From Flaveria trinervia (taxonomy: Eukaryota; Streptophyta; Magnoliopsida; Asterales; Asteraceae), in the NCBI GenBank assembly GCA_025506515.1, contig CM046456.1, positions 69,946,313-70,010,312 on the forward strand: a DNA stretch of 64,000 nt, written 5' to 3'. The first letter of the stretch is position 1. Each line of letters begins with the position of its first letter. Below are positions 1 through 11,456 of this stretch, in pieces. Under the pieces are notes generated by a model, which was given only the letters and a program-made list of their open reading frames with translations, was not told the DNA's origin and did no database searches. Made by a program: the position numbers and the translations under genes.

Positions 1-79
1 AGCATTCTACTTCAGAACTTGTGCAACAGAATAAGCCTTGGATGTTCGGGTTGCATCAGCCTCTTCATTAGTCTCTACA
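1..79 (-). repeat. Partial 3' LTR and polypurine tract of Sirevirus A left arm
   Basis: On the minus strand the LTR starts TGTAGAGACTAATGAAG at position 79. It matches the LTR start at 19399 of the right arm. The polypurine tract CCTAGGGGGAG (complement of 80-91) lies directly before it. The remainder of the LTR is outside the window. Confidence 0.8.
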
Positions 80-179
80 AACTCCCCCTAGGCTGATGCT
101 ACCAAAACACTAGAAGACTTTAGATATCAACAGTCCTCATTAGAATGATACCCTTCCTTTCTTTAAGGATGATCAGGAT

Positions 180-3100
180 TCTTCAAACTGTCGAAGTATC
201 TTCTCATGTCAAAGAGATCATGTAGAGGCAATTGAAACATGTCTTGCCATGTATAGTGTCTTCAAAGCCTTGATCTCTAATGACATGCCACCTTTCTGGA
301 TTTGTGGTGTATGTCCAAGACAAAAGGGTCTTCCTGATGCAAGAGGAGCTACTAAAATTGGAGTTGGTTGAGCCTCTGGCTGCACATCCTCAGGAGTTCT
401 GACTCTTCCTGAGGTTAGAAGAGGATGCAGTCTTCTTTTTCTTGGCTTTGGTTTAGAAGCCATCCTCTTCTTTCTCTTTCCAAATTTTAACTGAGAAGAC
501 TGGCCTGCAGCACCAGATTGATCTCTGCTGTCTGTCTCAGTTGGACTTCTCTCTCTCAGGCTCAGAAGGAGAGGAGGTTGACCCTGCTGTGGATCAGAAG
601 ATGAAGCTTGCTGAGTCTCAGAAGGAGGTCCAGGTTGTGTTGTCTTTGGTTGTTCGTTCAACCAACCTCCACTTCAGGTGGAGCTTGACTTGGAGTGGAG
701 TGTAAATCAGTGAGCTCTCCACTTTTAATCTTCTGCTTGATCACCCTAATATGCCATCCATAGTGGACAGAGACATGGGACCGAGTCTCCTTCCGGAGAA
801 TCCATAGAGCTTCAAGAAGCTCATCATCCTTTGCCTATCAGCAGACTTCTTCATACTCTTTTGGATGATGGCTCTTGATTTTGCAGCTTCTTTCCTAAGC
901 TTCTTCTTTGTTGTCTTTTGTCCTTGACTATCTCAAGCTCAAGTTGTTTTAAATACTCAAACTCAACATAGTCATAGGGCGGGAAGAAATGCATCTACTG
1001 GTAGAAGCCTATGGCACTCAGGTAGTTGATCATCTTGATTCATCTTCTTCTCTGTCTACCTGAGGTTCTTGTTGAACCACATCCTCTTGCACAGGACTTT
1101 CTTGAACTGGGGAGAAGGCAGCATATCTTTGTACAGTCTTTCTTCTTCTCTCTTCTTTGACTTGTACTAGGAGTTCTGCATCTTCTGCCTCTCTTCTCTC
1201 TCTTGACCTTTCCAGGTCAACCAATTCATTTAGCTCATCCAAGGGGAGAGAGATGACACTATCTATGTCATAGTTCCTAGTCTGCAGATAGTTAATCCTG
1301 ACTACCTTAACTCATCATTTTGAGTATCTGATCTGGGGGCAGCCCTGATTGCAGACTCCATGAGTCTTGAAGACCTAGAAGAGGAACCTTCTCCCCTCAG
1401 CTTCCTTTTCCTCTTTCTCTCTCTCCTCCTAATCTCCTTACATGTCAACTTTCTTTTCCCTTTGTCACTCACAGACTTTTGTGAATCAGGGTGGAGAGAG
1501 CTTTGGTCTTCATTGCTTGTTGCAGCATCTGAGCTCAGGCCAGAGAGAGGTTGAGAAGCACCTTCACCAGCAGGTGTCTCAGAAGGAATATGGATCTCTG
1601 CAGCAGTTGGAGATGATGAGACAGGGCTCTCAGGTTCTGTCACTAGGCCTTCAGTCAAGGTTTCCCCTATGAAGCTAATCTTAGGGTCTGCCTCAACATC
1701 CAGTTGACCGATGACATTGCCTGATTGCCTTAGTCTCCTTCTTAGGCTGAACTCTACAATGATCCTGTCTTGGATTCTTTTAGCCAGTCTGTCAGCTTGT
1801 CTTGATTGGTTTGGGTTGACAAGTGGCATGTTGACTAGATCCAGACCTTCATAGTAGTTCAAGGTCTGAAAGTTGAAGACTTTTTGCTGTCCTTGAACTC
1901 TTATGATGATGAGGGCCTTCCAGTTGTTGTCATACTCCATCCAATGATGTGTGATTGAAGGATGATGGAGGTGACATAGCCCTTGGTATCCCATCCTCAA
2001 ATAGACTCTGTATGAAGGAGTCTGTGTAGTCCACATCAATGTGAACTAGAGGAGGTTGCTGAGAATGCACAGTTGCAAGTGAGGATGGTGAGTCCTCAAT
2101 GTCCATTCTCTCAGAGGAACTCCCAGGTTCTGTGGCTGTAAAGACTTTATCCCCTTTTTGGTAGCATCACCCACTTGCGTAGGTGAGCTGGAGGATAGAT
2201 CAATCACATCCACAGGTTCTTGTGTTCTGGTTGAGCTCGCCTTAAGGGTCTCCCAGCTAGTTTTTCCTTAAGATATGAAATCTCAAGTTGCTGATCATTG
2301 ATCCTATTGTGTAAGGTAGTCACCTGAGATTCAAGATGACTGACCTTTGAGACTAAATAGGTGCATGTTTTGGATAGTTGTTGCACTTTTAGTCTCAGAT
2401 CCCCCTCATCTTCATCAGAAGAATCACTAGGGGTGGAGAAGATTGGACCAGAGTCCTTTCTCTCATAACCAATTCTGAGTTCTTGGCCATGGATTTCCTC
2501 TGCGTACTGGCAGTCTCAGTTGCGATGTCAGTAGGCTGAGTTGCCATGGTTGAGGTCTTAATGATGTAGTCACTTGCAGAAGTGAGAGCCTCTTCCATAT
2601 GGACATCCTGAACAGGTTCAGGAGTGTCCACCTCAGTTATGGGTGACTGATGGGGATAGATATAGGAGACTCAGAGTATTCATCTCTCTTTGAGTAGGGG
2701 AAAAGAAGAGAGACTCATTATACTCACTGAAACCTAGATCTGCATCAGTATAGAAGTCAAGGTTGGGAATTGGTTGGTTGAGGTCTATAGGCTGGGGATG
2801 GTAACTGTCCCCTGAAAGTTTATCACTTGAGTGTTGAGACTCAGAGTGATGGCTTAAGGAAGTAGGGCTAATGAGCTCATCAGGCTGAGCATGAGGAACC
2901 TCAGCACTGATTCTTGAAAAGATGGGAGTGGTCTGCTCCTCAGGAGAAGTGGGAGCTCCAGTATCCACTTCTTCCTGTATGGGTGAGTATATGGGGGCCT
3001 CCACAGACTGAATAGTCTGAGCAGGGGTCGTTTGGATTTTCTTTGGTAGGTGATGGATATTTGAGGGTGTGTGGTGGTTGGAAAGCAGCAGGTGTTGGTT

Positions 3101-3902
3101 CAACACTAGCTTGTACTGCTAGGTTGTCACCTTGAGCAATGAGCTCTAACATTTTTGGGACTAGGGCTGTTTTACCCAGAGAATCCAACAGTGGACTTTC
3201 TCAGTATTTTAAAGATGCGGGCTTCATCTGTCCCAATTTAAGAGTGTTACCTGTTTCCCTTAACTGTGAGCCCAGTTCACAGTTAAGAATATACTGGACA
3301 TATCTAGGAAACATGTAATACTCTAAGGAGTCTAAATTAAAAGCAAATTTGTATAAACAAATTGAGAGTACCTGAATTTGACCCCTTGAACCATTCCATG
3401 GACTATGAAGGAGAGATCTTCAGGAATCTGATCCCATCCACCATGCTTGTTTGATAAGCTGTGAATGACCACATGGAGCAGGAATCTCCATTTGGATGAG
3501 ACATTTCCTTTCCTGAAGGTCTTTATAGAGAAATCTCCCTTGTACCCCATCTGCTCAAAGGAATGATTTACAGCTTAGAACACCTCATCTTCTTCATCAT
3601 CCGGTTGAAGATGTCGGTTGGTGATGGCCGGAGTGATGAAGATTGTTCTTCCTTGCACTGTGGCAGACAGTGCCTTCTCCCCGTCCATAATGACCTCTTG
3701 GCAGGTCTTCCAGAATTCAAGCAAATGATCCTCATAGAGTGGAGGATCAACGGTTAGGGAGGTGAAGTAGTGGACAGAGACAAGAAACGACAAACCTCTG
3801 GGAAATGAGGATCTTCTCAGAGCATAATAGAGCAACTTGATTGTGTGGTCTGTGTAGCTGCATGGTAAAGTTGGGATCATTTCTGTGAGCAAGGTTAGCC
3901 AT
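180..3902 (-). pseudogene. Sirevirus A third ORF ('envelope-like' position), left arm, broken
   Basis: The start codon is at 3902-3900, about 115 bases downstream of a TATA box. It is chosen because the same start and leader occur in the right arm at 15610. The translation is split among frames by small indels, the first within about 25 codons. Visible parts in order are: a conserved N-terminal block (about 3892-3190) with WDQIPEDLSF and PRYVQYILN-like segments; an acidic Ser/Pro-rich stretch (about 3106-2395); a leucine-heptad coiled coil (about 2386-2204); a block with IRVQGQQ and NYYEGLDLVNMPLVNP (about 2039-1700); a Lys/Arg-rich stretch; a second coiled coil (1242-1030); and a basic C-terminus with KRKKR and KPRKRR (about 500-430). 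I see no signal peptide, fusion peptide or transmembrane segment, so 'envelope-like' describes position, not a demonstrated function. Confidence 0.75.
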
Positions 3903-4010
3903 TGTGAGGTAGCTCAGAGATGAAGAAGAAAGAAAGAAAGAAATTTCAGAGAGAAATTTTGGGTTTTAGGTTTGGAGGAAGAGAAGATGATAGAAGAGGG
4001 GGAAACCGTT

Positions 4011-4023
4011 GGGTTTATATGAG
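4011..4023 (-). promoter_or_regulatory. TATA box upstream of the third ORF, left arm
   Basis: The minus strand reads CTCATATAAACCC about 110 bases before the start codon at 3902. A pyrimidine-rich leader follows. The same box, leader and spacing occur in the right arm at 15488-15500. Promoter function is inferred. Confidence 0.55.
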
Positions 4024-4079
4024 AGAGAGGGATTTCAGATAGAGTTTAATGAAAGAGGATAAACTTTGAAATCCGGATG

Positions 4080-4460
4080 TCGGTCCCACCTCTGAAAAAG
4101 TAGTTTGCTTTTTGCTCAAAAAGTAGTTTTCTTGGAAAACAAAAAGCTTCCGAAGGTAAATTATCTTCAGAAGTTTTAATGAAAAAGCTTCCGAAGCTAA
4201 AATGACTTCGGAAGAATTTCCTGAGACTATTTGATGATTTTGCTTCGGAAGAAAAATTAAGACTTGAGTGTTTTGTATAGAGATCAACAAAGCTTCCGAG
4301 AGTTAATTATTGCTTCGGAAAGAAAAGGTCCTTGAAAATAAGTAAGTGTCTAAGATAATTATTTAAGCTTCGGAAGATAAAATTGAAATTTCTTCCGAAG
4401 ACAGATTTCTTAGACAGTTAAATATTTTGAAGGTGTGATTTTCTTCCGAAGTTAAAAAGC
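4080..4460. repeat. TTCCGAAG/CTTCGGAA palindromic motif cluster, left arm spacer
   Basis: About ten exact or near copies of CTTCCGAAG or its complement lie in this pol-to-third-ORF spacer, for example near 4148, 4189, 4207, 4242, 4313, 4369, 4393 and 4443. They sit just upstream (minus strand) of the TATA box at 4011-4023. The same motif is clustered in the LTR of the right arm (19527-19640) and in its spacer (15040-15350). Confidence 0.85.
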
Positions 4461-4602
4461 ATAACTTCCAAAGTATAAAATCATTAATTAATCTAAGGAA
4501 ACTCTTCCAATCCAAGGAAAACATGAGCTTATGAAGATGATAGACTAGACAACTTAGAACACATATTTTTAAGAAATAATAAGAATTAGTTTTAAGAAAA
4601 AT

Positions 4603-7600
4603 TTACTCAAGGTTGATCATCCCAATAGCTGATATTAGATATTTAAATCTTTGTTCATCAAAAGCCTTTGTAAACAAATCAGCATATTGTTCATCTGTGT
4701 GAACCTTGACTAGTTTAATTAATCCTTTTCATAATTATCTCTTATTAGATGATACCTGATATTGATGTGCTTTGTCCTTGAGTGCTGCACAGGATTCTCT
4801 GTAATTGAGATAGCACTGTTGTTGTCTATGTGGATTGGAGTCTCCTTGAAATGTAACCCATAGTCTAGCATTTGATTCTGAATCCAAAGCACTTGAGCAC
4901 AGCAGCTAGCGACAGCAATGTATTCAGCTTCAGCAGTTGATGCAGAGACACAGGATTGTTTCTTGCATTGCCATGAGAGAACCCTTCCACCAAGAAATGA
5001 CATCCCCCAGATGTAGACTTTGCAGTCATATTGCAACCACCATAATCACTATCTGTATAAGCATACAGTTTAAAGTCAAAATTCTTGGGATACCATAGAC
5101 CAAGTGTTGATGCACCTTTGAGGTATCTTAGAATCCTTTTGACAGTGATAAGGTGAGACATCTTAGGGTTGGCTTGATATCTTGCACAGATGCATGTAGC
5201 AAACATGATATCAGGCCTGCTAGAAGTAAGATACATAAGCGAACCAATCATAGCCATGTATAAGTGTTCATCTACACACTCCCCCTCAAGATCAGGACCA
5301 AGGGAGTGGTTTCCGGCTATGGGTGTCTTAGCGATCTTACAGTCAGTCATATTGAACCTTTTGAGTATGTCTTGAACATACTTTGACTGACTTATGAAGA
5401 TGCCATCTTCAACTTGCTTCACTTGAATTCCCAGAAAGAAATTGAGTTCCCCCATGGCACTCATTTCAAATCTGTCTTTCATCAGCTTCTCAAAGTCTTT
5501 GCAGAGCTTTGGATTAGTGGAACCAAAGATGATGTCATCCACATATACTTGAACTAGCAATATGTCTTTTCCTTGTCCTTTGATGAAGAGAGTTTCATCT
5601 ATAGTACCTCTCTTGTATCCATGTTTGTAGAGATACTCAGATAGTGTTTCATACCACTTCCTGGGTGCTGATGTAACCCATAGAGAGCTTTATCAAGCTT
5701 GCAGACATAATCAGGATGATCAGGATCTACGAAACCAGGTGGCTGTTTAACATAAACCTCTTCATCTATCACTCCATATAAAAAGGCACATTTCACATCA
5801 AGTTGAAAGACCTTGAAGTTCTTGGATGCAGCAAATGCCAGGGATATCCTAACAACTTCTAATCTTGCCACTGGAGCAAAGACATCAGTGTAGTCAATCC
5901 CTTCTTCTTGTGTGTATCCTTGAACAACCAATCTAGCTTCGTTTTTGATGATAATGCCTCTATCATCTTTCTTGTTCCTAAACACCCATTTGGTTCCTAT
6001 GGTAGTCTTCCCAAAAGAAAGAGGACAAATGTTCCAAACTTTTTGTCTTTTGAATTGAAGCAATTCTTGTTGCATAGCCTCAACCCAACTTCCATCCTTT
6101 AGAGCCTCCTCAACTTTCTTTGGCTCTATCTAGGATAGAAAACAAGAGTGAAGACAAACATTTGCTTCATGAGTTTGTCCTCTTGTCTTTACCCCGGAGA
6201 CAACATCTCCAATGATGTTTGTGGTAGGATGAGACTTGTGGATCCTAAGCTGAGGAATTACAGCAAGTTGTTGAGAAAGATCTAAATTAGAAAAATTTAG
6301 ATCTGGCATAGATATTTCTCCCACCACATCAGCACACTTTTCAAGTGACACTTGATCCAAGTAGTGTGTGACATCATTGATGTTCTCATCTATGGTGTGG
6401 TTAGTGGCATCAAGAACTCTTGATCACTGTCACCATCACCATTGTTCTCTTCCACAGTTGAGGTGTTCTTATCTGGTTGTAGAGCCTCTGAGCTGGAATT
6501 TGAAGGCATACCAGATGTATTAGCTGAATTTGTCATTGTTGTGCTGATAGAAACCTCATTTGCAGAAGTAGTTCCAACTGGAGCTGAAGATGTATGACAT
6601 GAAGGTCTTCCTAGCTCAAATCTTGGGTCAGGATCACCTGTATTTAAATTTTCTGCAGATCCTTAAACATTCTCACAAGATTTGTTAAAACAGTTGGTAA
6701 ACAAATCAAGATCAAATAGCCAATCTGGACTAGAACCAGCAACACATGGTGTGTGTTCATTAAAGGTCACATTGGCTGACTTCTCAACTATTCTAGTTCT
6801 GGGATTGTACACTCCATAAGCCTTAACTTGAGAAGAATATCCAATAAAGTGTTCATCATCTAATTTCTCAGCAAACTTGGCAATTTGATCTTTGGTATTC
6901 AAGATGGTGCAAGGACATCCAAATGACCTGAGAAAACCAATGAAAGGTTTTCTCTTGTGCCAAAGTTCATAAGGAGTCTTGCCATGAGTCTTAACTACTA
7001 AAACTCTGTTTTGCACATAGCAGGCAGTGTTGACTGCCTCTGCCCAGAAGGTGATGGGTAGTTTAGAGTCGGACAACATGGTTCTTGCAGCTTCAATCAG
7101 TGTCCTGTTTCTCCTCTCAGCAACACCATTTTGCTGAGGAGTCCTGGGGGCACTAAATTGCCTTGCAATACCTTTTTCATCACAAAATGTATCAAAGGGT
7201 TTGGTTTTTGAATTCTGTTCCTTGATCACATCTTATGATTTTGACCTTGTGATCAGGATGATTCTCAATCTTTAAGATGAAATTCTTTAGAATCTCAGGA
7301 GTCTCATCCTTAGTTCTAAGGAAGAAGACCCAAGTGAATCTTGTAAAATCATCTGTGATCACTAGACAGTATAAGGTCCTTCCTAAACTCATTACATTGG
7401 TGGGGCCAAAGAGATCCATATGAAACAAGTGTAGGGGTGTAGTGATGGTGTTCCTTTCCTTAGGCTTGTAAGATACCTTATTTTGCTTCCCTTTCAGGCA
7501 TGCAACACAATGGTCATCACTTGTAAACTCTTTCTTTGGTATTCCAGTTACCAAATCATGCTTAATCAATTTGTTCATGTTCTTAAAGTTTACATGGCAT

Positions 7601-8060
7601 ATTCTTTTATGCCATAGGAAAGACTCGTCACTATTAGCTTTAGACAGAAAGCATAAAACTTCTCCAGAGGGAGAGGTTTCTTGCAAGTCCATCTTGTACA
7701 TGTTTCCTTTCCTGGGGGCTCTAAGCAGGATATGCTCATAAGGAATGACCACACCAGGCTTAAGAACAATGCACTCATGCTCAGTAAAGAGCATGTTATG
7801 ACTCTGATCACAAAATTGAGATACACTCAGAAGATTGTATCCAAGCTCCTTGACAAAGTTTACCTTTTCTATGCTGAGCTTACCATTTGTGACCTTGCCC
7901 CTTCCAGAAATGTAACCACCCTCATCTCCTCCAAAAGAAACTGGTCCTCCATCAATCCTTTCAAAGTTCTGGAGTTGTGACCTATTGCCTGTCATGTGCC
8001 TGGAACAGCCACTGTTTATGATCCAGACATTTTTGTCTGTCTTCCGCTGTCCCTGCGCAA
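4603..8060 (-). pseudogene. Sirevirus A pol, left arm: protease, integrase, reverse transcriptase, RNase H
   Basis: Domains in order on the minus strand: a protease remnant near 8030-7995 whose active-site triad reads Asn-Ser-Gly instead of Asp-Ser-Gly; integrase with an HHCC zinc site (LWHKRICHVN ... CVACLKGK, about 7620-7480) and a DD35E core (HMDLFGP, RCDQGTEF, then QQNGVAERRNRT with the Glu near 7110); RT core near 6075-5560 with FQLDVKCAFL and the YVDD box near 5540; and RNase H at 5300-4719 with DSDYGG, STAEAEY and HIDNNSA. The stop is at 4605-4603. Frameshifts near 7200, 6400 and 5640 split the frame. The catalytic Asp substitution plus these breaks mean the copy cannot encode an active polyprotein. 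Confidence 0.9.
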
Positions 8061-8072
8061 AGGAAAATTTTG

Positions 8073-9590
8073 TTAGTTACATTTGGAAAGCCAAGCCTTG
8101 CTTGTCTTGGGCTTATTTATAGAAGATAATTCAACAGTGATAGATCCTATGGTTGTACTAAGAGGATCTTGAGTTGTTGTTGATGGAGAAATCTCAGTCA
8201 CTTGGTCCTTCTTAGACATCCACACCACCTTTGGAGTCTTGGACTTGACCTTTAAAACTTCGGAAGTTTTTGGAACTTTGGAAGTTTTGATGACTGATAC
8301 TTCAGAAGATTTTGCAGACACTGCAGCAGACTTCAGTGCTTCGGAAGAATTCCTTTCTTCCGAGACCAATTTTTCTTCCGAAGGTAATTTTCCACTTGCC
8401 TTCTTCTTAGATTTTGAGCTTTCGAAGGAATCCTTCCGAAGTTTGAATCTTCTTCAAACTCTTTGAAGTCTTTGTTTAGGTCATATGGACAGTACCTTTA
8501 GGATTGAAAGGACAATCCTTGGCAATATGAGTAGTGCTGTCACACATAACACAATTCATCTTCTTCTTCTTCACAAGAGCCTTTTCTTGAGAATAGGACT
8601 GTTTTTGGTCACATCCCTTCTCCACCTTCATCTTTATGGATGCTGAGACAGTCCTTTTGGGCTGAGGACTGTGCTTGGAGTTTGATGGTCCAGGTTGTGC
8701 AGCAGTGGTACATAGCAAATCAGTCTTCTTCTTGCTACTGAGATGAGTTGAACAAGAACCAGAACTCTAAGCGGAAGAGGTTTGGTTGATGTCTTCAGTC
8801 CCTTTCTCCTCAAGTTCTTTCTCATGGACTTGGGCATCACAGCCTTCCTTGCCTTTCTTTTGCTCTTTCTGATCAAGTTCTTTCTCATGGACTTGGTCAT
8901 CACAACCTTCACTTTCTCCTCAGAAGGATAGTGGCCCTTCTTGAAATCCTCCTCTTCACTCTTAGTAGAGGATTCTTCACTATCTCTTTTTCATCCTCCT
9001 CACTCATAGGATCTATGAGAGGAAGCTCATCTTCACAAGTTCCACACCTAGGGGGTCTTACAGACAAGATTGTGTGTGGAGGAGCTATCTCATTTGATCC
9101 CAGTCCCTGTCTGTTTTGATAGCACACTTTGTTGTGCAGGGATGAGGATATCATGTTCTTGAAGGTCTCTTCTTCAAGAACACTTTTCTTCCCTGGCTTT
9201 GCTGATCACAAGCTCAGCCTGGCACTCAGTTAGCTTGGTTATGAGATCTTGAATTGGAGTTCTAAAATCTATGTGTTCATGTTTTAGAACTGAAATGGTT
9301 TTCTCTAAGTCCTCTATTTTCAGCTTATAATCATTTTCAGACTTTCTAAAATCAGATTTTAAAATGTTAAGAACTCAATATCAGATCTCAGTTCCAAGTT
9401 ATAGGACCTGTACCTGTTAACTTTAGCAATGCATTCAGAAGTACAGAGATGTTCCAATACCTTGGCTTCATCATGATCTGCCATCAGTGCTTGGTTTGGA
9501 GAAGCATCTTCCACCGGAAAGCTCTAGTCAAAGCCTCCTTCTTCAACAGCAACAGCAACTTGCTGCTTTGACTTCTCATTATGAAGAGCT
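8073..9590 (-). pseudogene. Sirevirus A gag C-terminal part, left arm
   Basis: Only the distal gag region is present. On the minus strand it runs from the head-to-head junction to a stop right after KAWLSKCN at 8073. It includes a CCHC zinc knuckle, CVMCDSTTHIAKDC (about 8560-8515), of the form C-X2-C-X4-H-X4-C. It also has Ser/Lys-rich segments in which TTCCGAAG motifs are read as Ser-Ser-Glu (8240-8450). Frame changes near 8720 and 8910 break it. The upstream nucleocapsid knuckle seen in the right arm is missing because the copy is truncated. Confidence 0.8.
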
Positions 9591-9596
9591 TTGTGT

Positions 9597-9598
9597 CT
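9597..9598. other. Head-to-head junction of the two Sirevirus A arms
   Basis: Left of this point the minus strand aligns with right-arm gag at about 9895-9925 (AACAAAGCTCT...AAGTCAAAG). Right of it the plus strand continues gag from a more upstream position (TCTGATGAAAACTATGG). Both arms therefore meet inside gag, with about 0.3 kb present only in the right arm. The exact base is uncertain by a few nucleotides. Confidence 0.8.
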
Positions 9599-11443
9599 TC
9601 TGATGAAAACTATGGCAACTCTCTTTTCACTCTTGAAGACCTGGACTGTATTCATCCAGATGATCTGGAATACATGGAGATAGTCCTGCTGATGGCTCTT
9701 CTCACTCACAGAGCCAAGAAGTTCTACAAGAGGACTGGAAGGAAGTTCCCAAGCAATGCAACCAGTGGAAAGTTTGGCCTGGACAAAGGCAAAGTCAAGT
9801 GTTACAACTGTAACTTGATGGGCCACTTTGCCAGAGAGTGTAAGGCACCTAAAGCAAATGGTGGCCAAACACAGTCCAGACCAAACTACACTAACAAAGC
9901 TCTCCAGAATAAGAAGTCAAAGCAGCAGGCTGCTGTTGCTGTTGAAGAAGGAGGCTTTGACTGGAGCTTTCAGGTGGAAGATGCTTCTCCTAACCAAGCA
10001 TTGATGGCAGATCATGATGAAGCCAAGGTATTGGAACATCCTGAATGCATTGCTAAAGTTAACAAATACATGTCCTATAACCTGGAGATGAGATCTAACC
10101 TTGAGTCCTTAAACATTTTAAAAACTAATTTTAGAAAGTCTAAAATGATTATAAACTAAAGATAGAGGACCTTAAGAAAACCATTTTAGTTCAAAAACAT
10201 GAACACACAAATTTTAGGACTCAAATCAAATATCTCATAACCAAGTTAACTAAGTGCCAGGCTGAGCTTGTGATCAGCAAAGCCAGGGCAGAAAAGAGTG
10301 TTCTTGAAGAAGAGACCTTCAAGAACATGATATCCTCATCCCTGCACAACAAAGTGTGCTATCAAAATAGACAAGGACTGGAATCCAATGAGATAGCTCC
10401 TCCACACACAATCTTGTCTGTAAGATCTCCTAGGTGTGGAACTTGTGAAGATGAGCTTCCTCTCATAGATCTTATGAGCGAAGAGGATGAAGAAGATATA
10501 GTGAAGAATTCCTCTAAGAAGTGTGAAGAGGAGGATTCCAAGAAGGGTCACTATCCTTCTAAGGAGAAAAAGAAGACTGTGATGACCAAGTCCATGAGAA
10601 AGAATTTGATCAGAAAGAGGAAAAGAAAGGCAAGGAAGGCTCAAGAGATCAAGGCTACTTTTGATTCTAAACAGAAACAAGTTTTCACCTCTGCAGGGTT
10701 TAAAGTGGAAGGGACTGAATACATCAACCAAAACTCTTCTGCTATGAGTTCTGGTTCTTGTTCAACTCATCTCAGTAACAGGAAGAAGACTGATCTGCTG
10801 TGTACCACTACTTCACAGCCTGGACCATCAAACTCCAAGCACAGTTCTCAGCCCAAGAGGGCTATCTCAGCATCTGTAAAGATGAAGGGGGAGAAGGAAT
10901 GTGACCAAAGACAGTCTTGTTCTCAGGAAAAAGGCTCTTGTGAAGAAGAAGATGAACTGTGTCATGTGTGACAGCACCACTCATATTGCTAAGGATTGTC
11001 CATACAATCCTAAAGGTACTGTCCATATGACCAAAACAAAGACTTCAAAGGGTCACAAGAAGATTCAAGCTTTTGAAGGAAAATCTGTTTCCCTCGAAAG
11101 CTCCAAATCTCAGAAGAAGGCAAGTGGAAAATTACCTTCTGAAGAGAAGTTGGTCTCGAAAGAAAGGAGTTCTTCCGAAGCACTAAAGTCTGCTGTAGTG
11201 TCTGCAGAATCTTCCGAAGGATCAGTCATCAAAGTTTCCAAAGTTTCAAAAGCTTCTGAAGTTTTGAAGGTCAAGTTCAAGACTCCAAAGGTGGTGTGGA
11301 AGTCTAAGAAAGACCAAGTGACTGAGAATTCTCTATCAACAAAAGCTCAAGATCCTCTTAGTACAACCATAGGATCTATTACTGTTGAATTACCTTCTGT
11401 TAATGAGCCCAAGACAAGCAAGGCTTGGGTTTCCAAATGTAAC
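9598..11443 (+). pseudogene. Sirevirus A gag (partial), right arm
   Basis: The sequence encodes the distal Gag of a copia element, which packages RNA in the virus-like particle. Two CCHC zinc knuckles are visible: CYNCNLMGHFAREC (about 9800-9841) and CVMCDSTTHIAKDC (about 10956-11000). Between them lie Lys-rich and acidic segments (DELPLIDLMSEEDEED). A stop at about 10157 and frame changes near 10260 and 10920 split the frame. The end is the TAA after KAWVSKCN at about 11443. A pyrimidine-rich TTTTCTTTGTGCAG follows the stop. The N-terminal capsid-like region is absent. The apparent Met at 9581 lies in the inverted left arm and is not the native start. Confidence 0.8.
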
Positions 11444-11456
11444 TAATCATTTTCTT

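Larger units (their letters stand above)
1..9597 (-). mobile_element. Ty1/copia Sirevirus A, left arm (5'-truncated, minus strand)
   Basis: Reading on the minus strand, the order is gag C-terminal part, protease-integrase-RT-RNase H, an AT-rich spacer with TTCCGAAG repeats, a long third ORF, a polypurine tract and the start of a 3' LTR that runs off the window. A third ORF downstream of pol together with this pol type is typical of the Sirevirus (SIRE/Maximus) lineage. The element lacks its 5' LTR, primer binding site and N-terminal gag: it stops at about 9597, where it meets an oppositely oriented copy of the same family. Coding regions carry several frameshifts and stops, so this is a dead copy. 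Confidence 0.9.

Noticed and set aside
180..3902. Naming the Sirevirus third ORF a true envelope glycoprotein
   Set aside because: No signal peptide, fusion peptide or transmembrane helix is visible; only the position downstream of pol matches.
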